A stretch of 64,000 bases of DNA, taken from assembly GCA_021202075.1 (NCBI GenBank), contig JAJQDT010000116.1, forward strand, positions 220,049-284,048, written 5' to 3'. Each line of letters begins with the position of its first letter. The first letter of the stretch is position 1. The position numbers and the translations under genes are program-made. Source of the stretch: Lachnospiraceae bacterium. Lineage in GTDB: Bacteria > Bacillota > Clostridia > Lachnospirales > Lachnospiraceae. The notes under the pieces are model-generated. The model had not been told where the DNA came from, ran no database searches, and saw only the letters and a program-made list of their open reading frames with translations. Positions 1 through 9,149 of this stretch are shown here, piece after piece.

Positions 1-187
1 CGTGGGATGCCTCCCCGGCGAGGGCTTATCCCATGCGAAGCGTGGGATGCCTCCCCGGCGAGGGCTTATCCCATGCGAAGCGTGGGATGCCTCCCGGCGA
101 GGGCTTATCCCATGCGAAGCGTGGGATGCCTCCCGGCGAGGGCTTATCCCATGCGAAGCGTGGGATGCCTCCCGGCGAGGGCGCGGC
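1..187. repeat. Tandem array of a 39-40-nt hairpin repeat (4.6 copies, runs off the window edge)
   Basis: Units of 40, 40, 39 and 39 nt plus a partial fifth follow one another without spacers, differing only in a run of three or four C. Each unit holds an inverted repeat, ATCCCATGC-GAA-GCGTGGGAT, that folds into a stem with a GAA triloop and one G-T pair. The array lies directly 3' of the MATE stop codon. The same unit recurs inverted at 47339-47413 and as a single diverged copy at 60585-60621. Short open frames run through it, but their periodic translation reflects the repeat and is not a gene. Confidence 0.9.
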
Positions 188-1585
188 TCACTGCTCTTCT
201 CTCAGCGTCCGGAAGATCCGCATGATCATCACAACAGCGATGATGGCTGTCAGCAGGTCTGAGAGCGGCATGGAATAGAGGACGCCGTCCAGCCCGAAAA
301 ACAGCGGCAGGATCAGTGCCCAGCCGACGCCGAACACCACTTCACGGATCAGGGAAAGGATAGAGGACAGCGCCGCCTTCCCCAATGACTGCATGCAGAT
401 AAAGGTTCCTTTGTTCATGGTAGCCAGCGGCAGCATACACAGATAGATCCGGAATGCTTTTACCGCAAATTCGGAATAATACGTGCTCTCATTTGCCGCG
501 CCAAACAGGCTGATCAGCTGCAGCGGGAAGATTTCTACGATTGCCAGAGCAACAAATCCAGTAATCAGTTCCCCCACCAGAAGCATTTTAAACAGGCCAA
601 GCGCGCGGTCGTTCCGTCTGGCGCCCACATTGTAGCCTATGACCGGGATGCACCCGGCGGACAGGCCAACAGAAATGGAAATCACGATCTGGAAGAACTT
701 CATGACAATTCCCAGCACCGCCAGCGGAATCTGAGAATACTCTTCCAGCCCGAAGATGGCGTCCATTGCCCCGTATTTCACAACCATGTTATTCACGGCC
801 GCCATAGAAGCGACGATGGAAATCTGCGACAGGAAACTGGTGATGCCAAGCGGGAGGAATCGCCTCATAAGGCCCGGAAATACCCCAAAGCTCTTCTTTT
901 CCAGTTTCACCGCCTTCATATGGAACAGATACCAGATGGCCAGAACAGCCGTCAGCACCTGCCCGCCTACCGTCGCCACAGCCGCACCCATCATACCCCA
1001 GTGCAGGCCGTAGATGCAGATCGGGTCAAAAATGATATTAAACACCGCTCCGAGCACTGTTGATGCCATCGCGAACCGCGGACTTCCGTCAGACCGGATA
1101 ATCGGATTCAGGCACTGACCGAACATATAGACCGGGATTCCCATGGTAATAAATGTAAAGTACTCTTTCGCGTTGGAAAAGGTTCCTTCATTCACACGGG
1201 CGCCAAAGAAGGTCAGAATCGGATTCTGAAAAATGGCATAGAGCGCGGTAAGGATCAGACTGACTACAATCACAAGCAGGACCGCGCAGCCGATGCTTTT
1301 ATGCGCATTTTCCTTTTCATTTTTGCCCAGCAGAATGCTGACATACGCGCAGCAGCCATCGCCGATCATGACAGCCAGCGAGAGCGCCACAATCGTCAGC
1401 GGAAACACCGCATTGTTTGCCGCATTTCCATAGGAACCCAGATAGGACGCATTCGCGATGAAAATCTGGTCAACGATGTTATACAGCGCCGCTACCAGAA
1501 GGGAAATGATGCAGGGCACAGAATATTTTTTCATCAACGCGCCAAGCTTCTCTTCCTCCAAAAATTTATTCGCTTTTTCTTCCAT
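188..1585 (-). CDS. MATE family efflux transporter
   Basis: A 465-residue integral membrane protein of normal length for MATE multidrug/Na+ (or H+) antiporters. It shows the family's N-terminal signature YNIVDQIFIA in the first helix and about twelve hydrophobic segments in two six-helix halves. The start is set by GGGAG upstream of ATG at 1585. It would export cationic or aromatic compounds across the cytoplasmic membrane; the substrate cannot be read from sequence. The 258-bp leader toward the amidohydrolase gene contains a long inverted repeat and a structured dispersed element. The hairpin array at 1-187 begins immediately after the stop. It is one of four MATE genes in the window. Family assignment is firm. 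Confidence 0.93.
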   Translation of the reverse strand: MEEKANKFLEEEKLGALMKKYSVPCIISLLVAALYNIVDQIFIANASYLGSYGNAANNAVFPLTIVALSLAVMIGDGCCAYVSILLGKNEKENAHKSIGCAVLLVIVVSLILTALYAIFQNPILTFFGARVNEGTFSNAKEYFTFITMGIPVYMFGQCLNPIIRSDGSPRFAMASTVLGAVFNIIFDPICIYGLHWGMMGAAVATVGGQVLTAVLAIWYLFHMKAVKLEKKSFGVFPGLMRRFLPLGITSFLSQISIVASMAAVNNMVVKYGAMDAIFGLEEYSQIPLAVLGIVMKFFQIVISISVGLSAGCIPVIGYNVGARRNDRALGLFKMLLVGELITGFVALAIVEIFPLQLISLFGAANESTYYSEFAVKAFRIYLCMLPLATMNKGTFICMQSLGKAALSSILSLIREVVFGVGWALILPLFFGLDGVLYSMPLSDLLTAIIAVVMIMRIFRTLREEQ

Positions 1586-1605
1586 AATACTTTCATCTCC
1601 CTAAC

Positions 1606-1675
1606 CCGGACAGGCCGGAACCAGAATTTTGCCATTTTACGCAAAAAAGGTTCTTAAGCGTTCTGGCCTGTCCGG
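1606..1675. repeat. 11-bp perfect inverted repeat in the MATE leader
   Basis: CCGGACAGGCC (1606-1616) pairs exactly with GGCCTGTCCGG (1665-1675) across a 48-nt loop. It lies between the MATE start (1585) and element copy 1, whose first hairpin begins inside the right arm. It could fold in the mRNA leader or be an operator. It has no T-run and is not a simple terminator. Confidence 0.7.
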
Positions 1676-1797
1676 CATTGTCTTTCGATATCGGACGCAG
1701 GCAATGCTCTGATTCACAAAGTGAATCGAGAACGCTACCGCATCCCAGGTACCGCGTCCCATTGTGCGGAGCACAATCTCCAAATGACGTGGCTCTG
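1670..1797. repeat. Three-hairpin dispersed element, copy 1
   Basis: Contains hairpin H1 (GTCCG/CGGAC, 1670-1696), H2 (GATTCAC-AAA-GTGAATC, 1711-1727) and nested H3. H3 has outer arms CCGCGTC (1752-1758) and GACGTGG (1786-1792) around inner arms ATTGTGC and GCACAAT with a GGA triloop. It has extra bases between H2 and H3 compared with other copies. It sits 3' of the amidohydrolase gene and 5' of the MATE gene. Other copies: 3013-3118, 43765-43880, 43886-43960, 53817-53930. Confidence 0.8.
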
Positions 1798-1843
1798 CTT
1801 CAAATAAATCACCCAAAAGAATTTGATTCCCGAGGCTCCAAAA

Positions 1844-2881
1844 TCATGAAATCCGGTAGAGTGCCTCCGCGTTGCCATGCAGCATCAGCTCTTTCTCCTC
1901 ATCCGTCACATCCAGCGCCTGCACGAACGCCGGACCTTCGGTCAGCCATTCTTTTCTAACCGGATAGGATGTGCCCCAGATAATGTGGTCCGCGCCGAGC
2001 ACCTTTACTGCACACTCGAGCTGCGTCTTTCCCCATGGCTGCGCGTGGGACATCTCAAAATAGATATGCTCACGGAAGCGCGCCGCCGTCTCGCCGCCGT
2101 CGGATTTGAAGCGGCTGACGTCCTCGGTCTTTTTCGCCTGCTGCGGGAACATCATGTTCGCGATGGCGAAAAATCCGCCGCCGAGCATGGAATGAACCAT
2201 TTTGATATTCGGATATTTGATAAACAGATCACTGAACACCTCGCGGCCGACCGCAAGTCCCTGGTCCACGCAGCGCCCATACGAGCGCCTTACATTATTA
2301 TAAGCCAGGAACGACTGCGGCTCAGCCGGAATCGGCGTATGATGGACGTAGACGTTCATCTGCAGTTCATTCACCTTTGCAAAAAACGCGGAGAAACGCT
2401 CGTCGTCCAGGTACGCATCGCCATAGTGCGCGCTCAGCTGTACGGCGTTCATGCCCAGCTCGTTTTTGCAGCGTTCCAGCTCCGCAAGGCTTTCCGGTGT
2501 GCCGTAAGGCGGAACGACCGCGAGCGGAATCAGTCTGCCGTTACTCTCTTTTCCATACTCATACATGCCGTCGTTGAACATCCGGCAAAAATCCAGATCC
2601 ATCCACTCATGGCAGCCGGGCACCTTCAGCACCGCCTTGTCTACACCGGCCGCGTCCAGATCGGTGAGCATGCCATCCAGCACATAATCTCCCTGCACAT
2701 AGTTCAGGTTCTGGCTGCCCTCCGGCTTCTCCAGCACCACCTGCTTTTTCCCGTTTGCCCCCGGAATCTCCTCACAGCGCCCGTGCCAGTCAAACTTAAC
2801 CTCGCCTAAAAATTTCTTCATCAGAGCATCGTCCGTAAACAGCTGCTCCGGAACCCAGTATAAATTTGCGTCTATGATCAT
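1844..2881 (-). CDS. Amidohydrolase-2 (TIM-barrel) family protein lacking the canonical metal ligands
   Basis: A 345-residue protein resembling the ACMSD/amidohydrolase-2 family of hydrolases and decarboxylases. The start is ATG 2881 behind GGAGGTGTAAAA; the open frame extends further upstream but without a better signal. The barrel landmarks can be traced: a strand-1 IDAN at the N terminus, YVHHTP, VHSMLGGG, and a C-terminal GTSYP where family members normally have G(S/T)DYP. The strand-1 HxH motif is replaced by ANLYW and the last Asp by Ser, so the usual metal site appears incomplete. It may act without metal, use a rearranged site or be non-catalytic. It follows the MBL-fold gene after 266 bp. 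The fold is convincing; the reaction is unknown. Confidence 0.75.
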   Translation of the reverse strand: MIIDANLYWVPEQLFTDDALMKKFLGEVKFDWHGRCEEIPGANGKKQVVLEKPEGSQNLNYVQGDYVLDGMLTDLDAAGVDKAVLKVPGCHEWMDLDFCRMFNDGMYEYGKESNGRLIPLAVVPPYGTPESLAELERCKNELGMNAVQLSAHYGDAYLDDERFSAFFAKVNELQMNVYVHHTPIPAEPQSFLAYNNVRRSYGRCVDQGLAVGREVFSDLFIKYPNIKMVHSMLGGGFFAIANMMFPQQAKKTEDVSRFKSDGGETAARFREHIYFEMSHAQPWGKTQLECAVKVLGADHIIWGTSYPVRKEWLTEGPAFVQALDVTDEEKELMLHGNAEALYRIS

Positions 2882-3012
2882 TTTTACACCTCCGCGGCAG
2901 TGAACTGCCGGTTCTTTATACTGCAGCGATTCTGCAGCTTTTCCTTCCATTTTCCAATCTGATACTATCCATGTTCCCATCAGCCTGACACCAGCAATCC
3001 TGACTGGTTCAT

Positions 3013-3118
3013 GTCCATCTACAGCCTCTACCATCGGACGCAGGCAATTGATTTTCGGAGAAAATCGAGAACGGCACCACACCATTACAAGAAGCGTAAT
3101 CTTTAAATGGAGCGGCTT
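3013..3118. repeat. Three-hairpin dispersed element, copy 2 (diverged)
   Basis: H1 is reduced to GTCC/GGAC (3013 to 3039). H2 is GATTTTC-GGA-GAAAATC (3050-3066). The inner H3 stem has become ATTAC...GTAAT around AAGAAGC (3084-3100), with a weak outer stem. The fixed words GGACGCAGGCAAT and ATCGAGAACGG are kept. It lies between the MBL-fold gene (stop at 3148) and the amidohydrolase start (2881), in the same orientation relative to the genes as copies 1, 3 and 4. Confidence 0.7.
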
Positions 3119-3147
3119 TTCACATTCCAAAAAACATTACCGGTCTT

Positions 3148-4053
3148 TCACACCAATAATTTGTCATAAGAAAATTCGTATCCCTTGTAAACAAAATCAA
3201 CCATGTTCGGGTTCACCCTGAAAAATCCGTCCTTTGGGATATCCTCAATATGCGGCCGCTGGCAGTCATAAATCTCATGCCCCTGGTCGTCATATTCTGC
3301 CTCCATCGGCGGCATCGGAGCTTCATCCTTTTCCGGCGCCTCCAGTTCTTCCCCGGCCAGAGCCTTGCAGGCCGCCTCATAGAAAATCTCCAGACAGCCA
3401 TCCGCGACCTTTCCCGCGCCGCCGCAGTAAATGGTATCAAAGTCCCCGCGGCGCGCCATCAGTTTTTCCAGACTGTCCTTCCATTTGCGCAGAGAACCAT
3501 TCAGCGTTTTTCCATGCGGCATGATCTCGTCGCCGATGAACAGCATCCGGTATTTCCGGTCAAGAATCGCGATCCCATCCTCCGTGTGATCGCCAATCCG
3601 GAAGATCTCCAGTTCACGGCCCTTCAGCGGAATGATATCGCCGTCGCCCACAACCGTTTTCGGATAATCCGGCGCAGGAAATGTGATTCCATCAAAGCTC
3701 GGATATGGAATGGAAGCCCTTGTCAGCGCTTCCTCACCCATATACGCCATATCAAAATAAAAATTGTTGGCGGAATGGTCAAAATGATGATGCGTATTAA
3801 TCACCCACGGCACCGGCTTTTGGCAAAGCTGCTCCAGGTACTCCCTCAAATTACCCGCACCATATCCGGTGTCAATCGATACGCCCAGTTCTTCCCCGGC
3901 CAGCAGATAATGGTAATCACCCGAGCTCATGATCTGCCAGGTGTCCTCATTCAGCTGCGTAGCCTCATAATGAGGAACATCCATCGGCAGCAGTGTTCCG
4001 TCCTTGTAACGTATCAATGTGTCATGTTTTGGAGAAAAATCGATTATATTCAT
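3148..4053 (-). CDS. MBL-fold metallo-hydrolase
   Basis: A metallo-beta-lactamase-fold hydrolase of about 301 residues. The metal-binding signature HHHFDH (within NTHHHFDHSANN) is present, followed by the downstream GDHTEDG and GDE segments that supply further ligands. About 90 residues follow the core as a Pro/Glu-rich tail. Two adjacent ATGs follow GAGGG; the second, at 4053, has the better spacing. Members hydrolyse thioesters, lactones, phosphodiesters or similar bonds, so only the chemistry class can be stated. It precedes the amidohydrolase gene in the same direction and may be co-transcribed with it. Confidence 0.88.
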   Translation of the reverse strand: MNIIDFSPKHDTLIRYKDGTLLPMDVPHYEATQLNEDTWQIMSSGDYHYLLAGEELGVSIDTGYGAGNLREYLEQLCQKPVPWVINTHHHFDHSANNFYFDMAYMGEEALTRASIPYPSFDGITFPAPDYPKTVVGDGDIIPLKGRELEIFRIGDHTEDGIAILDRKYRMLFIGDEIMPHGKTLNGSLRKWKDSLEKLMARRGDFDTIYCGGAGKVADGCLEIFYEAACKALAGEELEAPEKDEAPMPPMEAEYDDQGHEIYDCQRPHIEDIPKDGFFRVNPNMVDFVYKGYEFSYDKLLV

Positions 4054-4155
4054 CATAACCCTCTTTCCTGTTATTATCATTACAATTTTATTCCCTGCTT
4101 CCTTATATTCAAGAACTGCAGCGTTGAATAAATAACATAGGCAAAACTACTCATA

Positions 4156-4818
4156 TCAATCATATGTAATCTGCTGCGCCTCGCGCGGGGCCTCTTCGGT
4201 GCTCAGGAAGCTGTCATACACGACCCGGTTTTCAAGCAGATAGACCAGAAGGCTCAGACCCGCACAGACCAGCAAAACCAGCACACAGCCCAGCTCTGCC
4301 GCAAGATTTTCTCTGGAAGAAAGGATCGTATAAGCTAACGTTCCCACCGCTGTCAGCAGCTGCGCAACAAAGGTATACCGGGAAGACTTTTTTACCGCCT
4401 CCACATAGCGATACTCGCCGAGCGTCATATTCTTCCCCGCCGTCAGAAAATTGAACAGCGACCATCCCATCCAGAACAGACACGCCACGGTGAGCGCTTC
4501 CGGAACGGCGACATACCAGCAGGCGTTGCTGTCAAGCGGCCGCGTGACAGCAACGAAATACAGGATAAATGAGAGCAGCCAGGCCGCGCCGTACCCCACA
4601 TGAAAGGCGCGCCACTGTTGGTCGCTCAGCTTCGCAGCGTGATAGACCCCCGTATAGACTCTTTTCAGACGCGCTTTCCCTTTTTCATCCACTTCGCGAT
4701 ATTCGGACCAGCCTTCAAAATACCGGTGATATCCCTTGCTGTGAAATTCGGCCCGCTCCGGCATTCCGCCGGTGCGCTGCATTTCGCGTCTCTGTATATA
4801 ATCCTTCAGGGATCCCAT
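4156..4818 (-). CDS. Hypothetical four-helix membrane protein
   Basis: A 220-residue protein that I do not recognise. The first 65 or so residues are polar and basic, followed by four clear hydrophobic helices arranged in two pairs separated by a charged stretch (GEYRYVEAVKKSSRY), then an acidic tail ending QQITYD. ATG 4818 follows GGAGTGAGGAC. It ends 102 bp before the MBL-fold start in the same orientation, so co-transcription is possible. No catalytic motif, lipobox or signal peptide is visible. A real gene is likely from its length, codon pattern and ribosome binding site. Confidence 0.7.
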   Translation of the reverse strand: MGSLKDYIQRREMQRTGGMPERAEFHSKGYHRYFEGWSEYREVDEKGKARLKRVYTGVYHAAKLSDQQWRAFHVGYGAAWLLSFILYFVAVTRPLDSNACWYVAVPEALTVACLFWMGWSLFNFLTAGKNMTLGEYRYVEAVKKSSRYTFVAQLLTAVGTLAYTILSSRENLAAELGCVLVLLVCAGLSLLVYLLENRVVYDSFLSTEEAPREAQQITYD

Positions 4819-5022
4819 GTCCTCACTCCGTTCCTGTCAACTTACTAACAAGCATTTTTACTACTCACATTAACTCTCGTAACCCGCACCTTTGCGTCTG
4901 ACGCAGAAGTTCCCGCCATCTGTTCCAAATTCAAATGATTCAGACGGCAAAAGGATGTGAGCAAATCTCTCTTTCCTGTCAGGAGACCGCCACCCGCCGC
5001 AGGTTAGCCCAGGTTAGCCCAT

Positions 5023-5568
5023 TCACTCCAGATAAGAGGCATACTCAATTTCCTGCAGATCCAGTCCTTCCAGATATTCCTGAAACGCGGTGTAAACGTT
5101 CTGCGTCACTTCCGCACTTTCATAATTAAATACCACAACTGTCTCATCCGTCTCAAGCAGGATATAATCGCTTTTGACCTTTTTCACGGCAAACAGATAA
5201 TACTCACCCCATTCGTCGTTCACCCAGAGGCCGCTGCGCACCCGGCGGTCATCGGTGCCTTCGGACAAAGTACCAAAATCAACCGAGTCACAGAGCTCCA
5301 CCCGTGTAAGATCCGCATATGAGACTGTAATTTCGTCATCTGTATAGCTGTTGATCAGGATGGAATCCTCCCCCGGTTCGATGTAAACAGACTCACTCAG
5401 ACTGTTCCGGAAAAAGATCAGGTATCCGAGCACGATGATCAGAAAAATCAGGATGGAATAATTTCTGTTCCGCGTAAAGCTGTCAAATACAGAGCTACCC
5501 CTCTTCGCGGTATTCTTTGACTTTTCAGCCGACGTTTTACTATTCGCATTGCCCGATGTTTTCTTCAT
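5023..5568 (-). CDS. Hypothetical single-pass membrane protein with a beta-rich domain
   Basis: A 181-residue protein: a basic, Ser/Lys/Asn-rich cytoplasmic start, one hydrophobic helix near residues 38-52 (ILIFLIIVLGYLIFF), then about 125 residues of alternating hydrophobic and acidic segments. The pattern (EDSILINSYTDDEITVSYADL, later DYILLETDETVVVFNYE) recalls bacterial PH-like domains that follow a membrane anchor. That is a resemblance only. ATG 5568 has AGGTG upstream. The 204 bp to the next gene (4819-5022) hold nothing recognisable. Confidence 0.65.
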   Translation of the reverse strand: MKKTSGNANSKTSAEKSKNTAKRGSSVFDSFTRNRNYSILIFLIIVLGYLIFFRNSLSESVYIEPGEDSILINSYTDDEITVSYADLTRVELCDSVDFGTLSEGTDDRRVRSGLWVNDEWGEYYLFAVKKVKSDYILLETDETVVVFNYESAEVTQNVYTAFQEYLEGLDLQEIEYASYLE

Positions 5569-5713
5569 ATGACGAATTCACCTGTCCTTTCTTCGCATAT
5601 CCGCCTTCGTTTGCGCAGCTGGTGATTTATTTATACTGCACATACTTCTTCTCAGGTAAATAGCCTTTATCCATTTCATACGTCAGAAGCAAGTCGCGAG
5701 TATCTTCCCCTTG

Positions 5714-5832
5714 CCATAGTCAGCAAATGACCATGATGTTCTCTATTTATGCTGTCCAAACAGCCGGTCGCGACCCTCTCCCATAGTAAGCAAACAACCA
5801 TGATGTTCTCTATTTACGCTGCGCAAACAGCC
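5714..5832. repeat. Tandem duplicate of the 3' end of the downstream-most hydrolase gene
   Basis: About 52 nt at 5781-5832, containing the last codons and stop of the hydrolase gene plus 30 nt beyond, recurs at 5714-5765 with only a few substitutions, offset by 67 nt. The distal copy still encodes LFGQHK-stop against LFAQRK-stop in the gene. It is therefore a decayed partial duplication lying just outside the gene. Similar arrangements are at 9150-9221 and 51449-51588. Confidence 0.85.
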
Positions 5833-6994
5833 ACTCATGGATGGCGTCGATCGAATACGCATGTCTCCACGTATTGATGTGATGCTCGCCTCCGTTGCTG
5901 TGCCAGCCGTCTGCCACGGTGGTAATGTCATAAGGAGTATAAATGATATTTGCCCCGGTCGCAAGCAGCTTTTGCGCTTTTTCCGTGTAAACCTCCTGCG
6001 GCTCACCGGTTCTCCACACCTCGCGGGCAATCTTCGCGCCGTCCTGCTCCAGCTCAACCAGGATCTGGTTCATGCCCGGGAATGCCTTCGCGTCGCCCTG
6101 CGAGTTAATCATCCAGAATTTATGATTCTGCAGACCTGCTCCGCGGAACTGCCGCTCATCCCACTGCCCTGCTACCAGGAAGGAAGCCGCGAACAGCTCC
6201 GGATACCGGAGATTCAGCACCATCGAGGACATGCAGCCCATCGACTGGCCCGTGGTATACAGCCGGTTTTTATCAATCGAATATTCGGAGACGATTTTGT
6301 CCAGAAGGCGTTTCCCGGTCTCCAGGCGGTCGTCCACGCTCCAGTCATCCTCCACGATGCTCGGCGGCGCGTACTGCGGTGCCAGCACAAAACACTCATG
6401 TTTTTTCTGCGCTTCCTCTGTCATCCAGACCAGCGCCCCGACGCCCTGTGCGAGCGTGCACTCCGGCTGTTCACTGCACACGGCCGCGTCGTGGATGAAC
6501 TGCACCAGCGGATAATTCTTTTCCGGGTCGTAATTCCTCGGGATAAACAGGTTATACGCCAGCCCTTCGAAAACGCCCTGCGTAAATTCCTCCACGAGAA
6601 GATTTTTCACTCCCGTATTTACATCCGCGCCCGCGGCCGGAATCACCGCTCCGTCCTTTGCTGTTATGGCTTCTGTCTGCTCCACAGAAAGCTTTGCCGG
6701 GATCACCCTGGCTCCCTGTCCCTCCCATGGGCTTCCCGGAAAATAGGTGGCCGCCGCTTCGTCCTGCGCGGAAAGAGACAAAATCACGAAGGAACCGTCT
6801 CCTGCTTCCTTTGCGTCCATGCTCGGGCTGACCTTCGCCGATTCAATGGTACGTCCCTCCACCCGGAAGGATTCTGCCTTTACAGTGCCTGCCCCAAAGA
6901 CACTGTCATATTCCAGAATCGCTTTCGTACATTTCTGCCCTTCCGGCAATACTTCGGTCACTGCTGTGATTTCTTTTATATGTAAATTGTTCAT
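5810..6994 (-). CDS. Alpha/beta hydrolase, esterase / prolyl-oligopeptidase-like
   Basis: A 394-residue protein with an N-terminal beta-rich region (about residues 1-130) and a C-terminal alpha/beta-hydrolase domain like PHB-depolymerase/feruloyl-esterase-type peptidase-S9 proteins. The nucleophile elbow is GQSMG. A candidate acid lies in NSQGD and the catalytic His in DGWHSNGG. The first ATG (7069) lacks a ribosome binding site; ATG 6994 (MNNLHIKEIT) follows a purine-rich AAAAAGAAAAG tract and is preferred. No signal peptide is seen. It lies downstream of the first Opp operon, which fits release or hydrolysis of an imported ester or amide, but that is inference. A tandem copy of its 3' end follows the stop. 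Confidence 0.82.
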   Translation of the reverse strand: MNNLHIKEITAVTEVLPEGQKCTKAILEYDSVFGAGTVKAESFRVEGRTIESAKVSPSMDAKEAGDGSFVILSLSAQDEAAATYFPGSPWEGQGARVIPAKLSVEQTEAITAKDGAVIPAAGADVNTGVKNLLVEEFTQGVFEGLAYNLFIPRNYDPEKNYPLVQFIHDAAVCSEQPECTLAQGVGALVWMTEEAQKKHECFVLAPQYAPPSIVEDDWSVDDRLETGKRLLDKIVSEYSIDKNRLYTTGQSMGCMSSMVLNLRYPELFAASFLVAGQWDERQFRGAGLQNHKFWMINSQGDAKAFPGMNQILVELEQDGAKIAREVWRTGEPQEVYTEKAQKLLATGANIIYTPYDITTVADGWHSNGGEHHINTWRHAYSIDAIHEWLFAQRK

Positions 6995-7325
6995 TTGCTT
7001 TTCTTTTTCCCCATTTTCACCTTTCATCGAATGAAAATCACCCGGCTGTCTGAAAAAGTAATTCCACATAATCCAGCACAGGCTCTTTCAGCATTATTGA
7101 TTATATGTCAGATACTGCCGCGCGGTCGCTGTTGATTTTGCTGCCGATCAGATCCATTCATCCATCAGAATCCTCTGTTATGAAAAGGGGCCGGCTGCCC
7201 TGTATGCAGGTTCGCCAGCCCCCGAATTCATTCCTCTCGGCTCCGTTTATGCCCTTCATGATGTTCGATCGGGAAGCCGTTCCTCATGGTTTGCAAAAAC
7301 AAACTCCAGGCAGAGTATTGAATTT

Positions 7326-8957
7326 TTAGAACTCATTGTCAACATAGATGCAGCCGCCCGGAATCAGGTAATCCTGGAAGGTCCAGCATGCCGTCTCAAT
7401 GTCATTCGTTACCACGTTGCTGGTCAGCTGTGAGAACAGACCATATCCGTAATAGTTCTCGATGATGTACTCATGGAATGCGTTTACATTCTCTTCCGTA
7501 TCGCCGCCAACGACGATGCAGGCATTCAGAAGTTCCTGGATGGTCTCATCATCGCTGTTGCAGATCGTGTGAGTTACAGAGTGGAACGCCTCAGAGTACC
7601 ATCTCTGCCATACGATCGGAAGGTAATCATCGGATGCCATCTTCGTAATGATCAGGTCATACTCGCCTGCTACCTGCTTGGAATCGGTAATCGTGTCAGA
7701 CTCAGACTCGATCGCGCAGTTGATGCCGATGTTCTGAAGGATTGCAACGATTGCAGTCGCTACGTTCTCCAGCATAGACTCATTGTTCAGAATGATGGTA
7801 AGCGTAGATCCGTCGTAGCTGGACTGAGCCAGATACTCCATCGCCAGCTCGAGATTCTGCTCATGATAATAGTTCTCTTCGGTCTCCCAGTCGCTGTTGT
7901 AATCAATAAACTTCATGTTGCCAAGTGTAGAGGCAACTACATAGCCATTCGAACCGGACGCCAGAGCAAGCTGTTCGCCGTCCAGTGCGTAGAAGATAGC
8001 CGCACGCAGATTCTCATCCGCGCAGATGCTGCTGTTCTCATCACAGTTTGCGAACAGAGCAACGGTCAGGTTGTCCAGATACTGATCAATGTAGTAGTTC
8101 TCAGAATATGCGCCGCCCTCCTGGAACTGAGCGATATCGGTTGCGGATACATAGCTGGAGAAATCAAGCTCGCCGGTCTGCAGACCAACTGCGTTCTGAG
8201 AAGCCTCTGCTACGACCTTGTAATAGATCGTCTGTACGTTCGCGCACTGACGAATCGTCTGATGATCGGTGCCCTCTGCCCAGTAGTCATCCTTTGCTTC
8301 CAGTGTGATGGATGCGCCGGACTGATAATCACTTACATAGTACGGACCAGTGCCGCACGGATCCGTCGCCAGGTTGTGGTCAATCGCCGCCTGCTCGCAG
8401 TATACATACGGCTGTGCCAGGATCGCGCTCAGGTCGCTGAGTCCGTCCAGAGGCTCATTCATGATCAGGTCTACGGTATAGTCATCTACCACCTCGCCGT
8501 GATCGTACTTCGCGATATCACCGCTCATACGGTTTCCGGCTGCAAGAAGGGTATCATAAGCATAGATAACATCCGATGCGTGAAGCTCATTTCCGTCCGA
8601 GTCAGTAACGCCTTCATAGAGATATACACGATAGGTCGTATCGTCAATCTGCTCGTAGCTGCTTGCCACGGAGCCTACCAGGCCGCCGCCGATACCGTTG
8701 ATCTCGAACAGACGCTCATATACGCTGTACTTCCACATGGATCCGCCGCTGTCCACTGCTTCTTCCGGAGACAGGTTGCCCGGCTCAGTATCCATCGCAA
8801 TTGAGATGGACTCATGCTTTACTGTAGCAGAGCTTGCGGTTCCTTCATAGGTCGCGTCATGAACATACGTCGCGTCTTCCTCTGCCAGTGCCAGTGAACT
8901 GAAGCTGCCGCATACCGTAACGGCCGCCATCAATGCTGCTAAAACTTTTTTCTTCAT
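7326..8957 (-). CDS. ABC transporter substrate-binding protein, family 5 (Dpp/Opp type)
   Basis: A 543-residue secreted binding protein. ATG 8957 behind AAGGAGG gives a Sec signal peptide (MKKKVLAALMAAVTVCGSF...) with probable cleavage after ALA; no proper lipobox is present, which is unusual for a Gram-positive binding protein. The mature part has the SBP_bac_5 layout (ETEPGNLSP-like entry, YEGVTDSDGNELHASDV, ILNNESMLENVAT). It captures peptides or other oligomeric solutes outside the cell and delivers them to the permeases at 11158-12973. It is the last gene of this importer cluster, 236 bp after the ATPase gene, whereas the second importer has its binding protein first. Confidence 0.92.
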   Translation of the reverse strand: MKKKVLAALMAAVTVCGSFSSLALAEEDATYVHDATYEGTASSATVKHESISIAMDTEPGNLSPEEAVDSGGSMWKYSVYERLFEINGIGGGLVGSVASSYEQIDDTTYRVYLYEGVTDSDGNELHASDVIYAYDTLLAAGNRMSGDIAKYDHGEVVDDYTVDLIMNEPLDGLSDLSAILAQPYVYCEQAAIDHNLATDPCGTGPYYVSDYQSGASITLEAKDDYWAEGTDHQTIRQCANVQTIYYKVVAEASQNAVGLQTGELDFSSYVSATDIAQFQEGGAYSENYYIDQYLDNLTVALFANCDENSSICADENLRAAIFYALDGEQLALASGSNGYVVASTLGNMKFIDYNSDWETEENYYHEQNLELAMEYLAQSSYDGSTLTIILNNESMLENVATAIVAILQNIGINCAIESESDTITDSKQVAGEYDLIITKMASDDYLPIVWQRWYSEAFHSVTHTICNSDDETIQELLNACIVVGGDTEENVNAFHEYIIENYYGYGLFSQLTSNVVTNDIETACWTFQDYLIPGGCIYVDNEF

Positions 8958-9074
8958 GGGAATCCTCCTTCTTTTTATGAAAGCCTTCTTGCTGCCATTC
9001 AGATCCGCCTGATTCATTCGCAACGTGCAGATCCCGAATGTGTGATGTCCTCGTCCCCGGACGGAACATATCTG

Positions 9075-9108
9075 GTAACCGCTCTTACATTCGACAATTA
9101 CCGGTTAC
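9075..9108. repeat. 7-bp inverted repeat between the ATPase and binding-protein genes
   Basis: GTAACCG (9075-9081) pairs with CGGTTAC (9102-9108) across 20 nt, in the 236-bp gap between the DppF-type gene and the binding-protein gene. It may be an intercistronic mRNA structure adjusting the level of the binding protein, or an operator. Nothing in the sequence decides between these. Confidence 0.45.
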
Positions 9109-9149
9109 AGTAACACTTCTTTATGCCAGCTCTGTCCTTCCGACAGAGT

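Noticed and set aside
1-187. CRISPR array
   Set aside because: Units follow one another with no unique spacers, and no cas gene is near.
2-278. Open frames of 72-86 codons through the left-edge repeats
   Set aside because: Their periodic translation is a direct product of the tandem hairpin repeat; there is no ribosome binding site and they run off the window.
7170-7250. Terminator downstream of the esterase gene promoter side
   Set aside because: A GGGGC/GCCCC-type hairpin can be drawn near 7186-7224, but it contains mismatches and no T-run follows on either strand.
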